From Kitasatospora atroaurantiaca (GTDB lineage Bacteria; Actinomycetota; Actinomycetes; Streptomycetales; Streptomycetaceae): a stretch of DNA of 64,000 nucleotides. The notes under the pieces are model-generated. The model had not been told where the DNA came from, did not search any database, and worked only from the letters and a program-made list of their open reading frames with translations. This document shows positions 43,099-52,649 of this stretch, piece by piece. A program made the translations under genes and the position numbers. Numbering within the stretch: position 1 is the first letter of the stretch; every line of letters begins with the position of its first letter. The stretch is from NCBI RefSeq assembly GCF_007828955.1, contig NZ_VIVR01000001.1:7378001-7442000 (forward strand), given 5' to 3'.

Positions 43099-45459
43099 AT
43101 GTACCAGGCCGTCCCGTCCGCTGCCCCGATCGCCCGTTGGCGCGACCGCGCGCTCAGCCCCGAGGAGCGCGCGGACTCGCTGATCGCCGAGATGACGCTG
43201 CCGGAGAAGCTGGCCCAGCTCGTCGGCGTCTGGGTCGGCGCCTCCGACGAAGGCGGCGACGTCGCCCCGCACCAGCACGACATGGAGGAGCCGCCCGATC
43301 TCGACGAGCTGCTCCCGTCCGGGCTGGGCCAGCTCACCCGGTCCTTCGGCACGGTGCCGGTCGACCCGGCGCTGGGCGCGCTCTCGCTGGCCCGCAGCCA
43401 GCAGCGCATCGCCTCCGCCAACCGGTTCGGCATTCCCGCCCTCGCGCACGAGGAGTGCCTGGCCGGCTTCGCCGCCTGGGGCGCCACCGCCTACCCGGTG
43501 CCGCTCTCCTGGGGTGCCACCTTCGACCCGGGCCTGATCCGGCGGATGGCCGAGGCCATCGGCCGCGACATGCGCGCGGTCGGCGTCCACCAGGGCCTCG
43601 CCCCGGTCCTCGACGTCGTCCGCGACGCCCGCTGGGGGCGGGTGGAGGAGACCATCGGCGAAGACCCCTACCTGGTCGGCACGGTGGCCACCGCTTACGT
43701 GCAGGGCCTGGAGTCCGCGGGCATCGTCGCCACGCTCAAGCACTTCGCCGGCTATTCCGCCTCGCGCGCCGGACGCAACCTCGCGCCCGTCGGCATGGGC
43801 GGGCGCGAGCGCGCCGACGTGATCCTGCCGCCCTTCGAAATGGCGGTCCGGGAAGCCCGGCCCCGTTCGGTCATGCACGCCTACACCGACACCGACGGCA
43901 TCCCCTCGGCCGCCGACGAGGCCCTGCTGACCGGGCTGCTGCGCGACACCTGGGGCTTCGAGGGGACGGTGGTGGCCGACTACTTCGGCATCGCCTTCCT
44001 CAAGGTGCTGCACGGTGTCGCCGGTGACTGGGCCGAGGCCGCCGCCCTCGCCCTGGCCAGCGGCGTGGACGTGGAGCTGCCGACGGTCAAGACCTTCGGG
44101 GAGCCGCTGCTGCGCGCCGTCGAGGACGGGACCGTGCCCGAGGCGCTGGTGGACCGGGCGCTGCGCCGGGTCCTGGCGCAGAAGGCCCAGCTCGGCCTGC
44201 TGGACCCGGACTGGGACGCCGTCCCGGCGGCACTCGCCGGCCGCCGCCTCGACGACCCGCGCGAGCTGCGCGGCTCGGTCGACCTGGACCGCCCGGAGAA
44301 CCGCGCCCTGGCCCGGGAGATCGCCGAGCGGGCCGTGGTGCTGCTGCGCAACGACGGTACCCTGCCGCTGCGCGGCCCCCGCCGGATCGCGCTGATCGGC
44401 CCCAACGCCGACACCCCGACCTCGGTGCTGGGCTGCTATGCCTTCCCCGTGCACGTCGGCAGCCAGCACCCCGAGGTACCGGTCGGCATCGAACTGCCCA
44501 CCCTGCGCCATGCGCTGGCGGCCGAGTTCCCCTACAGCGAGATCCGGACCGCCACCGGGGCGAGCGTCGACGGGCTCGACACGTCCGGCTTCCCCGAGGC
44601 CGTCGAGGCGGCCCGGCAGGCCGACGTCGTGATCGTCGCCCTCGGCGACCGGGCCGGCCTGTTCGGGCGCGGTACTAGCGGCGAGGGCTGCGATGTCGAG
44701 ACCCTCGAACTGCCCGGCGTGCAGCGGCAGTTGCTCGACGCCCTGCTGGACACCGGCAAGCCGGTCGTCCCGGTACTACTGGCCGGCCGGCCCTACGCCC
44801 TGGGGCGCGCGGTGACCGAGGCGGCGGCCCTCGTGCAGACCTTCTTCCCCGGCGAGGCCGGGACGGAGGCCGTCGCCGCCGTGCTCAGCGGCCGGACCAA
44901 CCCCTCGGGCCGGCTGCCCGTCAGCATCCCGGCCCGGCCGGGCGTGCAGCCCTCCACCTACCTCGCCGCCCGCCTGGCCGGACCCAGCGAGGTGTCCAGC
45001 ACCGACCCCACCCCTGCGTTCGGATTCGGGCACGGCATCGGTTACACGACCTTCGCCTGGACCGACCTGGCGGTGGAGCGGGCCGACGCCACGACCGACG
45101 GGGCGGTCGACCTCGCGTTCACCCTGCGCAACACCGGTGACCGCAGCGGCAGCGAGACCGTCCAGCTCTACCTGCACGACCCCGTCGCCAGCGTGGTCCA
45201 GCCGGTGCAGCGGCTGATCGGCTACCGGCGGATCACCCTCGACGCGGGCGAGGAGACCCGCGTCCGGGTCAGCGTCCCGGCCGACCTCGCGTCCTTCACC
45301 GGGCGCGACGGCCGGCGCATCGTGGAGCCGGGGGAGCTGGAGCTGCGCCTCGCCGCCTCCAGCACCGACCTCCGGCTCACCGCCACCGTCCGGCTGGACG
45401 GGCCGGTCCGCGTTCTGGACCACACCCGGCGCCTGCACGCGGACTTCCACTCCGCCTGA
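43099..45459 (+). CDS. bxlA: GH3 beta-xylosidase (BxlA-like)
   Basis: A 786-residue intracellular enzyme without signal peptide. The (beta/alpha)8 domain (about residues 20-360) has GVHQGLAPVLDVVRDARWGRVEETIGEDPYLVG, TLKHFAGYSASRAGRN (KH motif) and TVVADYFGI with the nucleophile Asp. The alpha/beta sandwich domain (about 400-600) has AVVLLRNDGTLPL and the acid/base region; a fibronectin-III-like domain ends it (about 670-740). It splits xylobiose brought in by BxlEFG. ATG 43099 is preferred with GGAGG 13-15 bases upstream; GTG 43087, overlapping the bxlG stop, is the alternative. Confidence 0.92.
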   Translation: MYQAVPSAAPIARWRDRALSPEERADSLIAEMTLPEKLAQLVGVWVGASDEGGDVAPHQHDMEEPPDLDELLPSGLGQLTRSFGTVPVDPALGALSLARSQQRIASANRFGIPALAHEECLAGFAAWGATAYPVPLSWGATFDPGLIRRMAEAIGRDMRAVGVHQGLAPVLDVVRDARWGRVEETIGEDPYLVGTVATAYVQGLESAGIVATLKHFAGYSASRAGRNLAPVGMGGRERADVILPPFEMAVREARPRSVMHAYTDTDGIPSAADEALLTGLLRDTWGFEGTVVADYFGIAFLKVLHGVAGDWAEAAALALASGVDVELPTVKTFGEPLLRAVEDGTVPEALVDRALRRVLAQKAQLGLLDPDWDAVPAALAGRRLDDPRELRGSVDLDRPENRALAREIAERAVVLLRNDGTLPLRGPRRIALIGPNADTPTSVLGCYAFPVHVGSQHPEVPVGIELPTLRHALAAEFPYSEIRTATGASVDGLDTSGFPEAVEAARQADVVIVALGDRAGLFGRGTSGEGCDVETLELPGVQRQLLDALLDTGKPVVPVLLAGRPYALGRAVTEAAALVQTFFPGEAGTEAVAAVLSGRTNPSGRLPVSIPARPGVQPSTYLAARLAGPSEVSSTDPTPAFGFGHGIGYTTFAWTDLAVERADATTDGAVDLAFTLRNTGDRSGSETVQLYLHDPVASVVQPVQRLIGYRRITLDAGEETRVRVSVPADLASFTGRDGRRIVEPGELELRLAASSTDLRLTATVRLDGPVRVLDHTRRLHADFHSA

Positions 45460-45599
45460 CGACGCGTAGTCGGGACGGCCGACGGCACCACGGTGGTGAC
45501 CCGGCCGTGCAACGGCGACGGCCGGACGTGGGTCCTCGGGAAGCACCCGCCCGGCCGGGGCTCGGTCCGGCGCCGCTCCGGAGGCACCCGCCCCGCCCC

Positions 45600-45965
45600 G
45601 TGTGCGTACTGCGGTCCGCAGCCGAGGAGGGGATGCGGCCCAGCCGCCGGCCGTCGTCGCCGTCCAGGGGATGCGCCGTCACCACGGCGTTCACCGTTGA
45701 GCCGTCCCGGTGGCGCAAGGCGACCAAACCGGTGAGGTCGGTGCCGCCGCTCCCGGCGAAACCGGGCGGGGGACCGAGGGCGAGGTCGCTCACGGGGCGG
45801 CCGATGGTCTCCGCCGCCGCCCGGCCCAGCAACAGCCGGCCCCCTCGCTCCAACCGCTCACCACGCTGTCCGGGTCGACCACGACCACGGCAGTGGGTGC
45901 GTCCTGCTCGCCGGCCGTCTCCACGGGCTCTTCCGGGCAGCCGTGCGCCCCGGAACGTGATTCCG
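45600..45965 (-). pseudogene. PAS-domain remnant
   Basis: On the minus strand ETAGEQDAPTAVVVVDPDSVVSGWSEGAG reads as the start of a PAS domain, and after a one-base frame change near 45845 it continues GRLLLGRAAAETIGRPVSDLALG ... DLTGLVALRHRDGSTVNAVVTAHPL. The layout is that of the PAS domains of SpoIIE-type phosphatases such as the one at 14647-17139. Everything after the PAS domain is missing. A remnant, not a gene. Confidence 0.65.
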
Positions 45966-46030
45966 GCGCCTGGCTTCAGGCTGGGTCCGGCTCCCGCTGC
46001 GTGCGCTCCGTGCGACGAGCGGCCAGGACA

Positions 46031-46260
46031 TCACGGCACGATGACCAGCTTCCCGCGGGTGTGGGCGGTGCGGCTTGCGTCGAAGGCCTCGCCCGTCTGC
46101 TCCAGGGGAAAGGTCCGGGCGACCTCCACGGTCAGCGCGCCGCGGTCGGCCGCTGCCGCCGGTTCGGCGAGCTTGGCCCCATGCGGGCGGGCCCAGATCC
46201 AGTGGCTGCCGTGCTGCGACACTCCGGGGTCGCCCAGGGAGCCGGGGTTGCAGCCTTGCG
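46031..46260 (-). pseudogene. C-terminal fragment of a zinc-binding dehydrogenase/quinone oxidoreductase
   Basis: The frame ending at 46031 reads GAKLAEPAAAADRGALTVEVARTFPLEQTGEAFDASRTAHTRGKLVIVP, the standard C terminus of NADPH:quinone-oxidoreductase-like MDR proteins (LAxLVDxGxLxVxVxxTFPLxxAxEAF...GKxVL). The cofactor domain is absent upstream. A 70-80 residue remnant. Confidence 0.75.
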
Positions 46261-46360
46261 CACCGCCACCGGGTGGGCGGGCGCCGTCGCCACGCTGTGC
46301 CGGGGGCGGCTCCCCGGCACCCGCATTGCTCCGCACTCGGTCGGGGAGTCCGAGGCTCCG

Positions 46361-47380
46361 TCAACCCCTTCGCGGCGGGGCGGTGCTGCCGCGCTCGACC
46401 AGGGTGGTGGCGAGGTCCACTCGTACAGTCCCGGGCTGCACCCCGCGGGCCAGGTCGATCACCAGACGGGTCGCCACCTCGGCCATCTCGGTCAGTGGCT
46501 GACGGACGGTGGTCAGGGGTGGGCCCACCCAGCGGGCCGGCGGGAGGTCGTCGAAGCCCACCACGCTGAGGTCCTCCGGAATGCGCAGCCCCAGCTCGCG
46601 GGCGGCCTCGTACAGCCCGAACGCCTGCAGGTCGTTCCCGGCGAACACGGCGGTCGGCCGGTCGGCCAAGCCCAGCAGCTCCATACCGAGCCGCCGTCCG
46701 GACTCGTGCTGGAAGTCGCCCTCCTTGACCAGCTCGCTCGCGTACGGGATGCCCGCCATGTCGAGCGCCGCGCGGTAGCCGTCGGCCCTGGCGCGGCTGC
46801 ACATCATCCGGGCGGGGCCGCCGATCAGGCCGATCCGCCGGTGGCCGAGGTCGAGCAGGTGCCGGGTGGCGGCCAGACCGCCGTCCCAGTTGGTGGTGCC
46901 GACAGCGGGTATCCCCCGGCCCGGGTCGCCGGCCGGGTCCAGCACCACGAACGGGATGTTCCGGCTGGTCAGCTGCTCGCCCAGCGCGCGGTCCAGATCG
47001 GACAGCACCAGCACCACGCCGGTCGGGCGGCGGGCGAGCACGCCGTCCATCCAGGACTGACCGGGGCTGAGGCGTCCGGCGGATTCGGAGAGCACGATGC
47101 TCAACCCCTCCTCGCGCACCGCGTTCTCGACGCCGCGGATCACCTCCATCGCCCACGCGCTCTCCAGCTGGTGGAAGACCAGCTCCAGCAGGGGGCTCAC
47201 CTGGCGGCCTCCGCGCCGCCGGTAGCCGTGGCGTTGGAGAAGCTCCTCCACCCGCTCGCGGGTGGCGGGAGCGACATCGGCGCGCCCGTTCAGGACTTTC
47301 GAAACAGTCGGCGCGGAAACCCCTGCCTCCTGCGCGATCTCGGCGAGTGTCGCCGCTCTGGTCACGAGGTCCTCCTGCAA
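46361..47380 (-). CDS. bxlR: LacI family repressor, probable BxlR
   Basis: A 339-residue LacI protein. HTH: TLAEIAQEAGVSAPTVSKVLNGRADVAPATRERVEELLQRHGY, with the hinge after it. The ligand-binding domain ends in AVFAGNDLQAFGLYEAAREL, IPEDLSVVGFDDLPPARWVGPPLTTVRQP. It lies close to the bxlEFGA-like operon and convergent with it, so I infer it controls that operon through the GAAANTTTC sites; BxlR of Streptomyces thermoviolaceus is a LacI protein. An in-frame GTG at 47362 (VTRAATLAEIA) is an alternative start. Its upstream region has an AT-richer repeat of TTCGA elements that could be an autoregulatory site. Confidence 0.85.
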   Translation of the reverse strand: MQEDLVTRAATLAEIAQEAGVSAPTVSKVLNGRADVAPATRERVEELLQRHGYRRRGGRQVSPLLELVFHQLESAWAMEVIRGVENAVREEGLSIVLSESAGRLSPGQSWMDGVLARRPTGVVLVLSDLDRALGEQLTSRNIPFVVLDPAGDPGRGIPAVGTTNWDGGLAATRHLLDLGHRRIGLIGGPARMMCSRARADGYRAALDMAGIPYASELVKEGDFQHESGRRLGMELLGLADRPTAVFAGNDLQAFGLYEAARELGLRIPEDLSVVGFDDLPPARWVGPPLTTVRQPLTEMAEVATRLVIDLARGVQPGTVRVDLATTLVERGSTAPPRRG

Positions 47381-47533
47381 TGCCCCTGCTGGGCGTGGAT
47401 GGCAGTACGGCAGGGATGCGACCGCACCGTACGGACTGGATGCTAGACCGCCGACGGGCCGGAGCAGATCCCGCCCTGGCTCCCGACGGGGTGGCGAGGG
47501 CGGCCCTACGACCCATCGTAGTCGGAATGCTAC

Positions 47534-47546
47534 TCGAAAGATTCGA
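47534..47546. promoter_or_regulatory. Inverted repeat TCGAA-3-TTCGA upstream of the LacI gene
   Basis: TCGAAAGATTCGA, 154 bp before the LacI start, resembles the CGAAANTTTCG class with one altered base. More TTCGA elements follow at about 47572-47603 (CTTCGAGTCATCGG, ATATTCGATGC, GATTCGATG). Possible autoregulation. Confidence 0.4.
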
Positions 47547-47719
47547 AGTGAAGGGAGTTCTGCTCGCCCAGCTTCGAGTCATCGGATATTCGATGCTGAT
47601 TCGATGAATTTCAACGTAACTCACAAGCAGGGATTATGAGTTGACATGAGATCAGAAGACCTGACAGATTTGCCGAATGTTCGGGTCGAAGCGCTTCGAC
47701 AGTGCCGTTCGGTCGAGGG

Positions 47720-48600
47720 TGGATCACCTGACCCTGCTGCTGCGCCCGCTGCAGGACGCGCGACCACCGCTCCTGGCCGCCCTGGTCGGGCTCCTTCTCG
47801 TTCAGGCGGCGCTGCCGGCTGCCACCGCGCTGGCCACCGCGGCCCTGGTGGCCAGGGTGCAGAGCCGTCCAGGTGCGGACCTGTTCGACGCCGCCCTCGC
47901 GCCCCTCGTCGCCTTCGGTTCCGTCCTGTTGCTCGGGCACGTGATCGAGGCGCTGACGGCCCCGCTGGGGCAGCTCGCCGCCCTCCGCATCGACGGGGCG
48001 CACCGCGAGGGTCCTGGGGCTCACCACGGCGGGCCCCACGATCGAGGCGCTCGAGACGCCGGAGGTGCAGCAGCTGATCCGCCGCGCCCGCGCCCAACCG
48101 GCCAACTGGACCGAGCGCACCCCGGCCGACGGCGCCCTGGGACGCCTGCGCCGCCGCGCCTCGCTCCTCGGCCTGGCCGGCGCCTGTGCGGTGCTGGCGC
48201 AGTACGTGTGGTGGGCCGTGCCGGTCCTGCTGGTGCCCGGAGCGGTCAACCAGTACCTGCGCAACCGTCAGGCGAACGGCTTCACGGCGGTGTGGCGCAA
48301 GGGCGTCGAGCACGGACTGCGCGCCGCGGCCTGAGAGGAGGCGCTCACCGCCGTCGGCCCCAGCATGGAGGTGCGGGTCTTCGGCTTCGGCGAGTGGATG
48401 GTCGAGCGCATCCAGCGGCACCTACGGGCGATGTTCGAGCCCACCTGGGAGGTGTCCCGCTCTGGCTGCCGAACGTCTCACGTCGCCGTTGAAGGATCTG
48501 GCACCGGCCGACGCAGCGCTGATGCTGATCGGCCGCAGCTCGAACGCCGGAAGCGGCCTCGGGCCGCGGGGTCACCATGGGTCCTGACATGACCACTAGT
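47720..48600 (+). pseudogene. Decayed ABC exporter membrane domain
   Basis: LTLLLRPLQDARPPLLAALVGLLLVQAALPAATALATAALVARV is the first transmembrane part of an ABC exporter. A frame change near 48002 leads to RVLGLTTAGPTIEALETPEVQQLIRRARAQPANWTERTPADGALG, typical of the loop in that family, then more membrane segments (ACAVLAQYVWWAVPVLLVP). A stop occurs at 48332 and further pieces (VRVFGFGEWMVERIQRH) follow. The nucleotide-binding domain is missing. Confidence 0.75.
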
Positions 48601-48691
48601 GGGTGATGGTGCGTGACGGCATCGGTGCGAAGGGCTTCGATGGGTGGGGTCTGTCGGTTCACATGGGTGCGAGGCAGTAGGAGGGCGCGTC

Positions 48692-49348
48692 ATGTCGCGT
48701 GTGAGAGTGCACAACTTCTCGGTATCCCTGGACGGCTTCGCGACCGGTGAAGGGCAGAGTCTCGACGCGCCGTTCGGGCATGCGGGCGGGCGACTGCACG
48801 AGTGGTTCTTCCAGACGCGGAGTTTCCATGAGATGCGCGGGGAGAGCGGGGGCGGCGCCGGGGTCGACGACGCGGTGGCGAACACCTGGGCTACAGGCAT
48901 CGGCGCGGAGATCATGGGGCGGAACAAGTTCGGGCCCCAGCGCGGCCCGTGGGAGAACCATGAGTGGACCGGGTGGTGGGGGCCCAATCCGCCGTTCCAC
49001 ACGCCGGTGTTCGTCCTGACCCACTACCCTCGCCCCTCGGTCGAGATGGAAGGGGGTACCACCTTCCACTTCATCGACGCCACGCCCGAGGAGGCGCTCC
49101 GTCAGGCGCGTGAGGCCGCGGGCGGCCTGGACGTGCGGATCGGCGGCGGGCCGAGCACCGTCCGGGAGTTCCTGGCCGCGGACCTGATCGACCATCTGCA
49201 CATCGTCGTCGTCCCCATGGTCCTGGGCCGGGGCGTGCGGCTGTGGGACGGCCTCGAAGGTGTTGATAAGCGTTTCGGGATCGAGTCCGTGACCACCCCC
49301 AGCGGCGTCACGCACATCACCATGCGCCGGGCGGAGTCAGGCGGATGA
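48692..49348 (+). CDS. Dihydrofolate-reductase-fold protein (RibD C-terminal-like)
   Basis: A 218-residue protein of the RibD_C/DHFR-like family. VRVHNFSVSLDGFATGEGQSLD is the N-terminal strand and substrate loop; GAEIMGRNKFGPQRGPW the NADPH-binding region; FVLTHYPR and GLDVRIGGGPSTVREFLAADLIDHLHIVVVPMVLGRGVRLWDGL the conserved second half. It is probably an NADPH-dependent reductase; its substrate is unknown. AGGAGG lies seven bases before ATG 48692. It is the only intact gene between 47.4 and 51.2 kb. Confidence 0.9.
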   Translation: MSRVRVHNFSVSLDGFATGEGQSLDAPFGHAGGRLHEWFFQTRSFHEMRGESGGGAGVDDAVANTWATGIGAEIMGRNKFGPQRGPWENHEWTGWWGPNPPFHTPVFVLTHYPRPSVEMEGGTTFHFIDATPEEALRQAREAAGGLDVRIGGGPSTVREFLAADLIDHLHIVVVPMVLGRGVRLWDGLEGVDKRFGIESVTTPSGVTHITMRRAESGG

Positions 49349-49559
49349 CCGGACGGGTCGGGGAGAGCTCCGGAGGCTGGGCCGGTGGCCGGTGGCCGGC
49401 AGGTCCTGCCGTCCAGTCCGCGGCCTCGAGCTGGGAGGGTCGTCCGATACCGGCTGCCGCACCGGGGTGTGCCGGGGAAGGCCTCAGCGCCCTCAAAGGC
49501 ACCGGGCGTTGCCGCAAGGCCGCCACGCCCGCTCCGCTGCTGTCAGCGCACTGCGGCTG
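49349..49559. other. Spacer without recognised gene
   Basis: Nothing coding is apparent. The 3' side of the PD-(D/E)XK-like pseudogene begins near 49560. Confidence 0.5.
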
Positions 49560-50790
49560 CCGCCACGCCGGCCGACTGCGGTCGGCGGATCGAGCGATGA
49601 TCGAGACATGCGACCACACCGTGGTGGAATCGCTCTACGGCGTCGACACTGCGGATGAAGCTGGACTCGGCGTTGCCGCGGGTGCTTCCCACGCTCTTGG
49701 ACAGGGACAGCCGGAAGCCAGTGATCTTGGAAGCATCCTTCGGCAGCAGGTCGCCCGGCTCGGGGCGGAGCCTCTCCAAGGTTCCCCGCGGGCCGAGGCC
49801 GGAGCCGTCCGTCAGGGTCTCGATGTGCAGGTCCGCCGGTGCCTCGGCGAGTTGCCGGACCAGGCGCTTGACCCAGCTCAGCGGATATCCCTGCTCTGGA
49901 GCCGGGATCGCGATGGAGGTCCGCAGTTTTCAGACGCGGAGGTCGGCGTCGATCGCGATGTTTCCGAGGGTCTCATCAACCCTGATCTCAGCGCTCAGGC
50001 GGCCGCTCTCGCACAGATGGTCGGCGAGTGCGGCGCGCCGCGCCTGCGGATCGTCGCCGCGGCGCGCCCGTTGAACGGGCAGGACCTTCGTACCCAGTTC
50101 GCCTCCGAGCTGGAGGCAGACCTGCCGAATCAGCCGCTCCCAGCTCTCGATGACCTGGGTGGCGCGCGCGTCCCCCTGGCAAAGGGTCTCGTCCTCGATG
50201 CCGTTTCGCACCGGGACCCAGGCTGGCCCCATGTTCTGGAAGCCGTGGCAGCCGGAGTTCTCGTGCTGGAGGTAATGCAGGAGTTCCTGCAGCAACCAGG
50301 CGTGGGCCGGGTTGCCGACGCCCTCGTGACGGATCAGCACATCCGCCTGGTAGGAGACTTCGGCCCACGACAGGTGCCAGAGCGTCACTTTGTGCTTTCG
50401 GCGCCCATCGATCTTGACCGGGACGAGCGGGCTGCCCTCCAGGGCCACGTCGTTGGACAGCGTGATCACCGCCTCGTATCCACGTCGGGCCGCGATGTCC
50501 ATGTAATCCTGGACCTGTTCGGCCTTCAGTGGATTGCCGTTGGTCTTGCTCTCCACCAGGCCGTCCACAGCCACCCGGCACGTTCGATCCGAACGACCCC
50601 GTCGGGCCGCTCAGGGGACTCGCCGTGGGGGAGCGAGACGTCGGTGAACGTCTCCATCCGCCCGGCCGGTGCTCCGAACGGGGCGGTCAGCCTGCGGCCG
50701 AATTCCGGCACCTGCGCCATGACCGGCAGCAGCACGGAGGTCGCCCGAACCTCGCGCTCCCGGTCGCTCTTGAGTGTTGTGGCAGGAAAT
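49560..50790 (-). pseudogene. PD-(D/E)XK-nuclease-like protein, frameshifted and 5'-truncated
   Basis: Reading the minus strand from 50790: TLKSDREREVRATSVLLPVMAQVPEFGRRLTAPFGAPAGRMETFTDV ... ERPDGVVRIERAG, then a frame change near 50570 into VDGLVESKTNGNPLKAEQVQDYMDIAARRGYEAVITLSND. The Asp of PDGVV and ESK fit a PD-(D/E)XK site. SWAEVSYQADVLIRHEGVGNPAHAWLLQELLHYLQH follows. A stop at 49930 breaks the frame, and GYPLSWVKRLVRQLAEAPADLHIETLTDG with FRLSLSKSVGSTRGNAESSFI continues it in another frame to about 49600. The 5' end is cut at the FMN-reductase fragment. I know similar proteins from Streptomyces; their role is not established. Confidence 0.7.
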
Positions 50791-50963
50791 CGGGCGGCCC
50801 GGAGAACGACCTCACCAACCGCAACACCACCTTCATGACTTGGAACCAGCTCCACCTGGCGAGGATGCTCAAGGACGCCGGCGGCATCCCCGCCCACGGC
50901 AACCAGCGTTCCGAATGGGACGCCGGCTGCCGCTTCGACTTCGAGAACCCCGAACACCGCTGA
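50791..50963 (+). pseudogene. 3' fragment of the FMN-reductase-like gene
   Basis: 173 bases aligning without gaps to 9078-9250 of the intact gene, ending at the same stop, with about a dozen mostly third-position differences (for example CTCACC for TTCACC, GCGAGGATG for GCCCGCCTG). It encodes GGPENDLTNRNTTFMTWNQ to the C terminus. The upstream part is absent; it abuts the truncated nuclease-like gene. Confidence 0.93.
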
Positions 50964-51296
50964 GGACACAAACGGCCTGAGCCGACGGGTGCGCTGAAGC
51001 GACGCCCGCTGAGGCGCCTGGTGAAGGTGACCCATCGAGGCCGGCTACGGCGGGCCGGCCGCCGTCCTCCCGGGCGAGGAGCCGGTAAAGGAGCCGAGGG
51101 CGATGCCAGGAACCGGAGGGTGAAGTAGCAGGTGCTGAGGCGGCTGTGCGTTGCCGGACCGACGGTGAAGAGGGCGCTCTGGCAGACGACCTGGTTTGCC
51201 CCGGGTGCCGATGTCGAGGGCGCCGACTTGACGGTCAGCCACCCTCCGGAGGGGCGGCGAGGGTTCGGAGGAGGTACCCGAGGTCCGGTACGCAGT
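50964..51296. other. Spacer without recognised gene
   Basis: Region between the FMN-reductase fragment and the 3' end of the arginase-family gene. Frames in it are short and show no family pattern. Confidence 0.5.
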
Positions 51297-52202
51297 TCAC
51301 GGGGTTGCGCGCAGGGCGTGTTGAAGGCTCGCAATGAACCGGTGGAGGACGGCGGGGTGTCCGGCGGCGCGGGAAGGGTTGAGCTCGCAGATCGAGAGTG
51401 CTCGGAAGCGCGGGTCCCGGCAGGCGGTGTCCAGCGCCTCGGACACGGCGTCGAGAGTGGGGCCGCTGTTGCGGCCGTCCGTGCTTTCGGCGAGAGGCGC
51501 GTCGGTGAAGTCCAGGACGTCGACATCGAGGTGCACGGCCAGGGGACCGGCCGGGAGCGTACTGAGGGCCCGTGCCACCTCGGTTCCCGGCGTGGTGGCG
51601 AGATCGATGTGCGAGCCCCATCGCAGGCCCAGTCGACTTGCCTGCTCGCGTTCCCAGGAGGTGGCGGCCTCGGGGTCGATGCCGAGGAGGTGGAGCCGGT
51701 CCGGGGTGAGCAGCGGGCGGCGGGCGAAGGCGGCCGCCAGCGGCTCCGCGGCTCCGGGCAGGTCCAGTCCGTGGGCGAGCCCCATCCAGTCGAGGGCGCC
51801 ATCGCAGGTGCTCTCGGGTGTGTTGAGATCGAAGTGCCGGTCGATGTAGAGCAGGCCGGCGTCCGGGTCGCCTGCCGTGAGAGCTGCCATCACACCCAGT
51901 GCGACGGTGCAGTTCCCGCCAATGACCAGGACGTCCGCGTCCTCCTCCAGCGCTCCGGCGACGTGGTCGGCGACCGCCTTGACGGCCTGGACCACTGCCG
52001 CGAGGTTCTGGGCCCGCGGGTGCTGCGGGTCTGGGGCCCACACGTGCAGCGGCCCGTCCCCTGCATCCCGTACCCGGCGGCCCGCCGCTCTCAGGCGATC
52101 GATCAGGCCCAGCTCGCGCAACACGCGTGGTGCGGCCTCCTGGCCGGGTGCGTAGCTGCCCGCGCTGGTCGGCGCGCCCACCAAAACGAGATCCCGTGGC
52201 AT
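51297..52202 (-). CDS. Arginase/agmatinase-family protein
   Basis: A 301-residue ureohydrolase-fold protein. Metal-site motifs: VLVIGGNCTVALGV (position of GGDHS; the His ligand is replaced by Cys and the Asp by Asn), LLYIDRHFDLNTPE (DxHxD, complete) and LAVHLDVDVLDFTDAP (DxD, complete), with ICELNPSR supplying the late Glu. Four or five of six usual ligands are thus kept. Relatives with GGDC instead of GGDH occur, so activity on a guanidino or formimino substrate is possible but not certain. ATG 52202 begins the family sequence (MPRDLVLVGAPTSAG); the open frame runs far upstream only because of codon bias. Divergent from the FMN enzyme gene. Confidence 0.85.
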   Translation of the reverse strand: MPRDLVLVGAPTSAGSYAPGQEAAPRVLRELGLIDRLRAAGRRVRDAGDGPLHVWAPDPQHPRAQNLAAVVQAVKAVADHVAGALEEDADVLVIGGNCTVALGVMAALTAGDPDAGLLYIDRHFDLNTPESTCDGALDWMGLAHGLDLPGAAEPLAAAFARRPLLTPDRLHLLGIDPEAATSWEREQASRLGLRWGSHIDLATTPGTEVARALSTLPAGPLAVHLDVDVLDFTDAPLAESTDGRNSGPTLDAVSEALDTACRDPRFRALSICELNPSRAAGHPAVLHRFIASLQHALRATP

Positions 52203-52649
52203 CCACTCATCATCGCCGTCCGCCCGGATGGGCGCGAGCGGGGCTGCCCCGCGGGTCGGCAGGGGGAGTCGGCCAGGAACACCGGCCCGGCCTGCACCGT
52301 CCGATGCAACGGTCCATCGCCCCATGCGGCGTAGCCGGTCGGCACCCGAGTCCGCCGCGCCGTCGGCAGGGGCATTCGCTTGTCGTCCCCGTCGACGGCT
52401 TCCCCATGGCCGGGCAGCCGGCTGCCTGTCGCTGTGCACGGGCGTTCCGCACCATCGCCCCCGTTGGCGCGAAGCCGAACCCTTGACCAGCCCCTGACCG
52501 CAGTCCTGTGCGCGTGGCCTCTTAACATCATTTCGGATTCTTCGACGGACGCTGCTGCCTACCCGGCCGGGTGCCCGCCGTCCAACACCCAACAGGACAC
52601 AACGACTCCGCCGCATCGCGATGGAGCCGTGCATCGAGGAGGAACGTCC
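52203..52649. other. Divergent promoter region, arginase / FMN enzyme
   Basis: A 447-bp gap without a gene. TTGACCAGCCCCTGACC near 52483 and the AT-richer TCTTAACATCATTTCGG near 52520-52536 are the most promoter-like parts for the rightward gene, but no confident -35/-10 pair is seen. Confidence 0.4.

Noticed and set aside
47293..47306. ACTTTCGAAAC inside the LacI gene as an operator
   Set aside because: The order is TTTCGAAA, not GAAANTTTC, and it lies within coding sequence.
47281..47639. Plus-strand ORFs before the ABC exporter remnant as a gene
   Set aside because: They are antisense to the LacI N terminus and promoter and have no family pattern.
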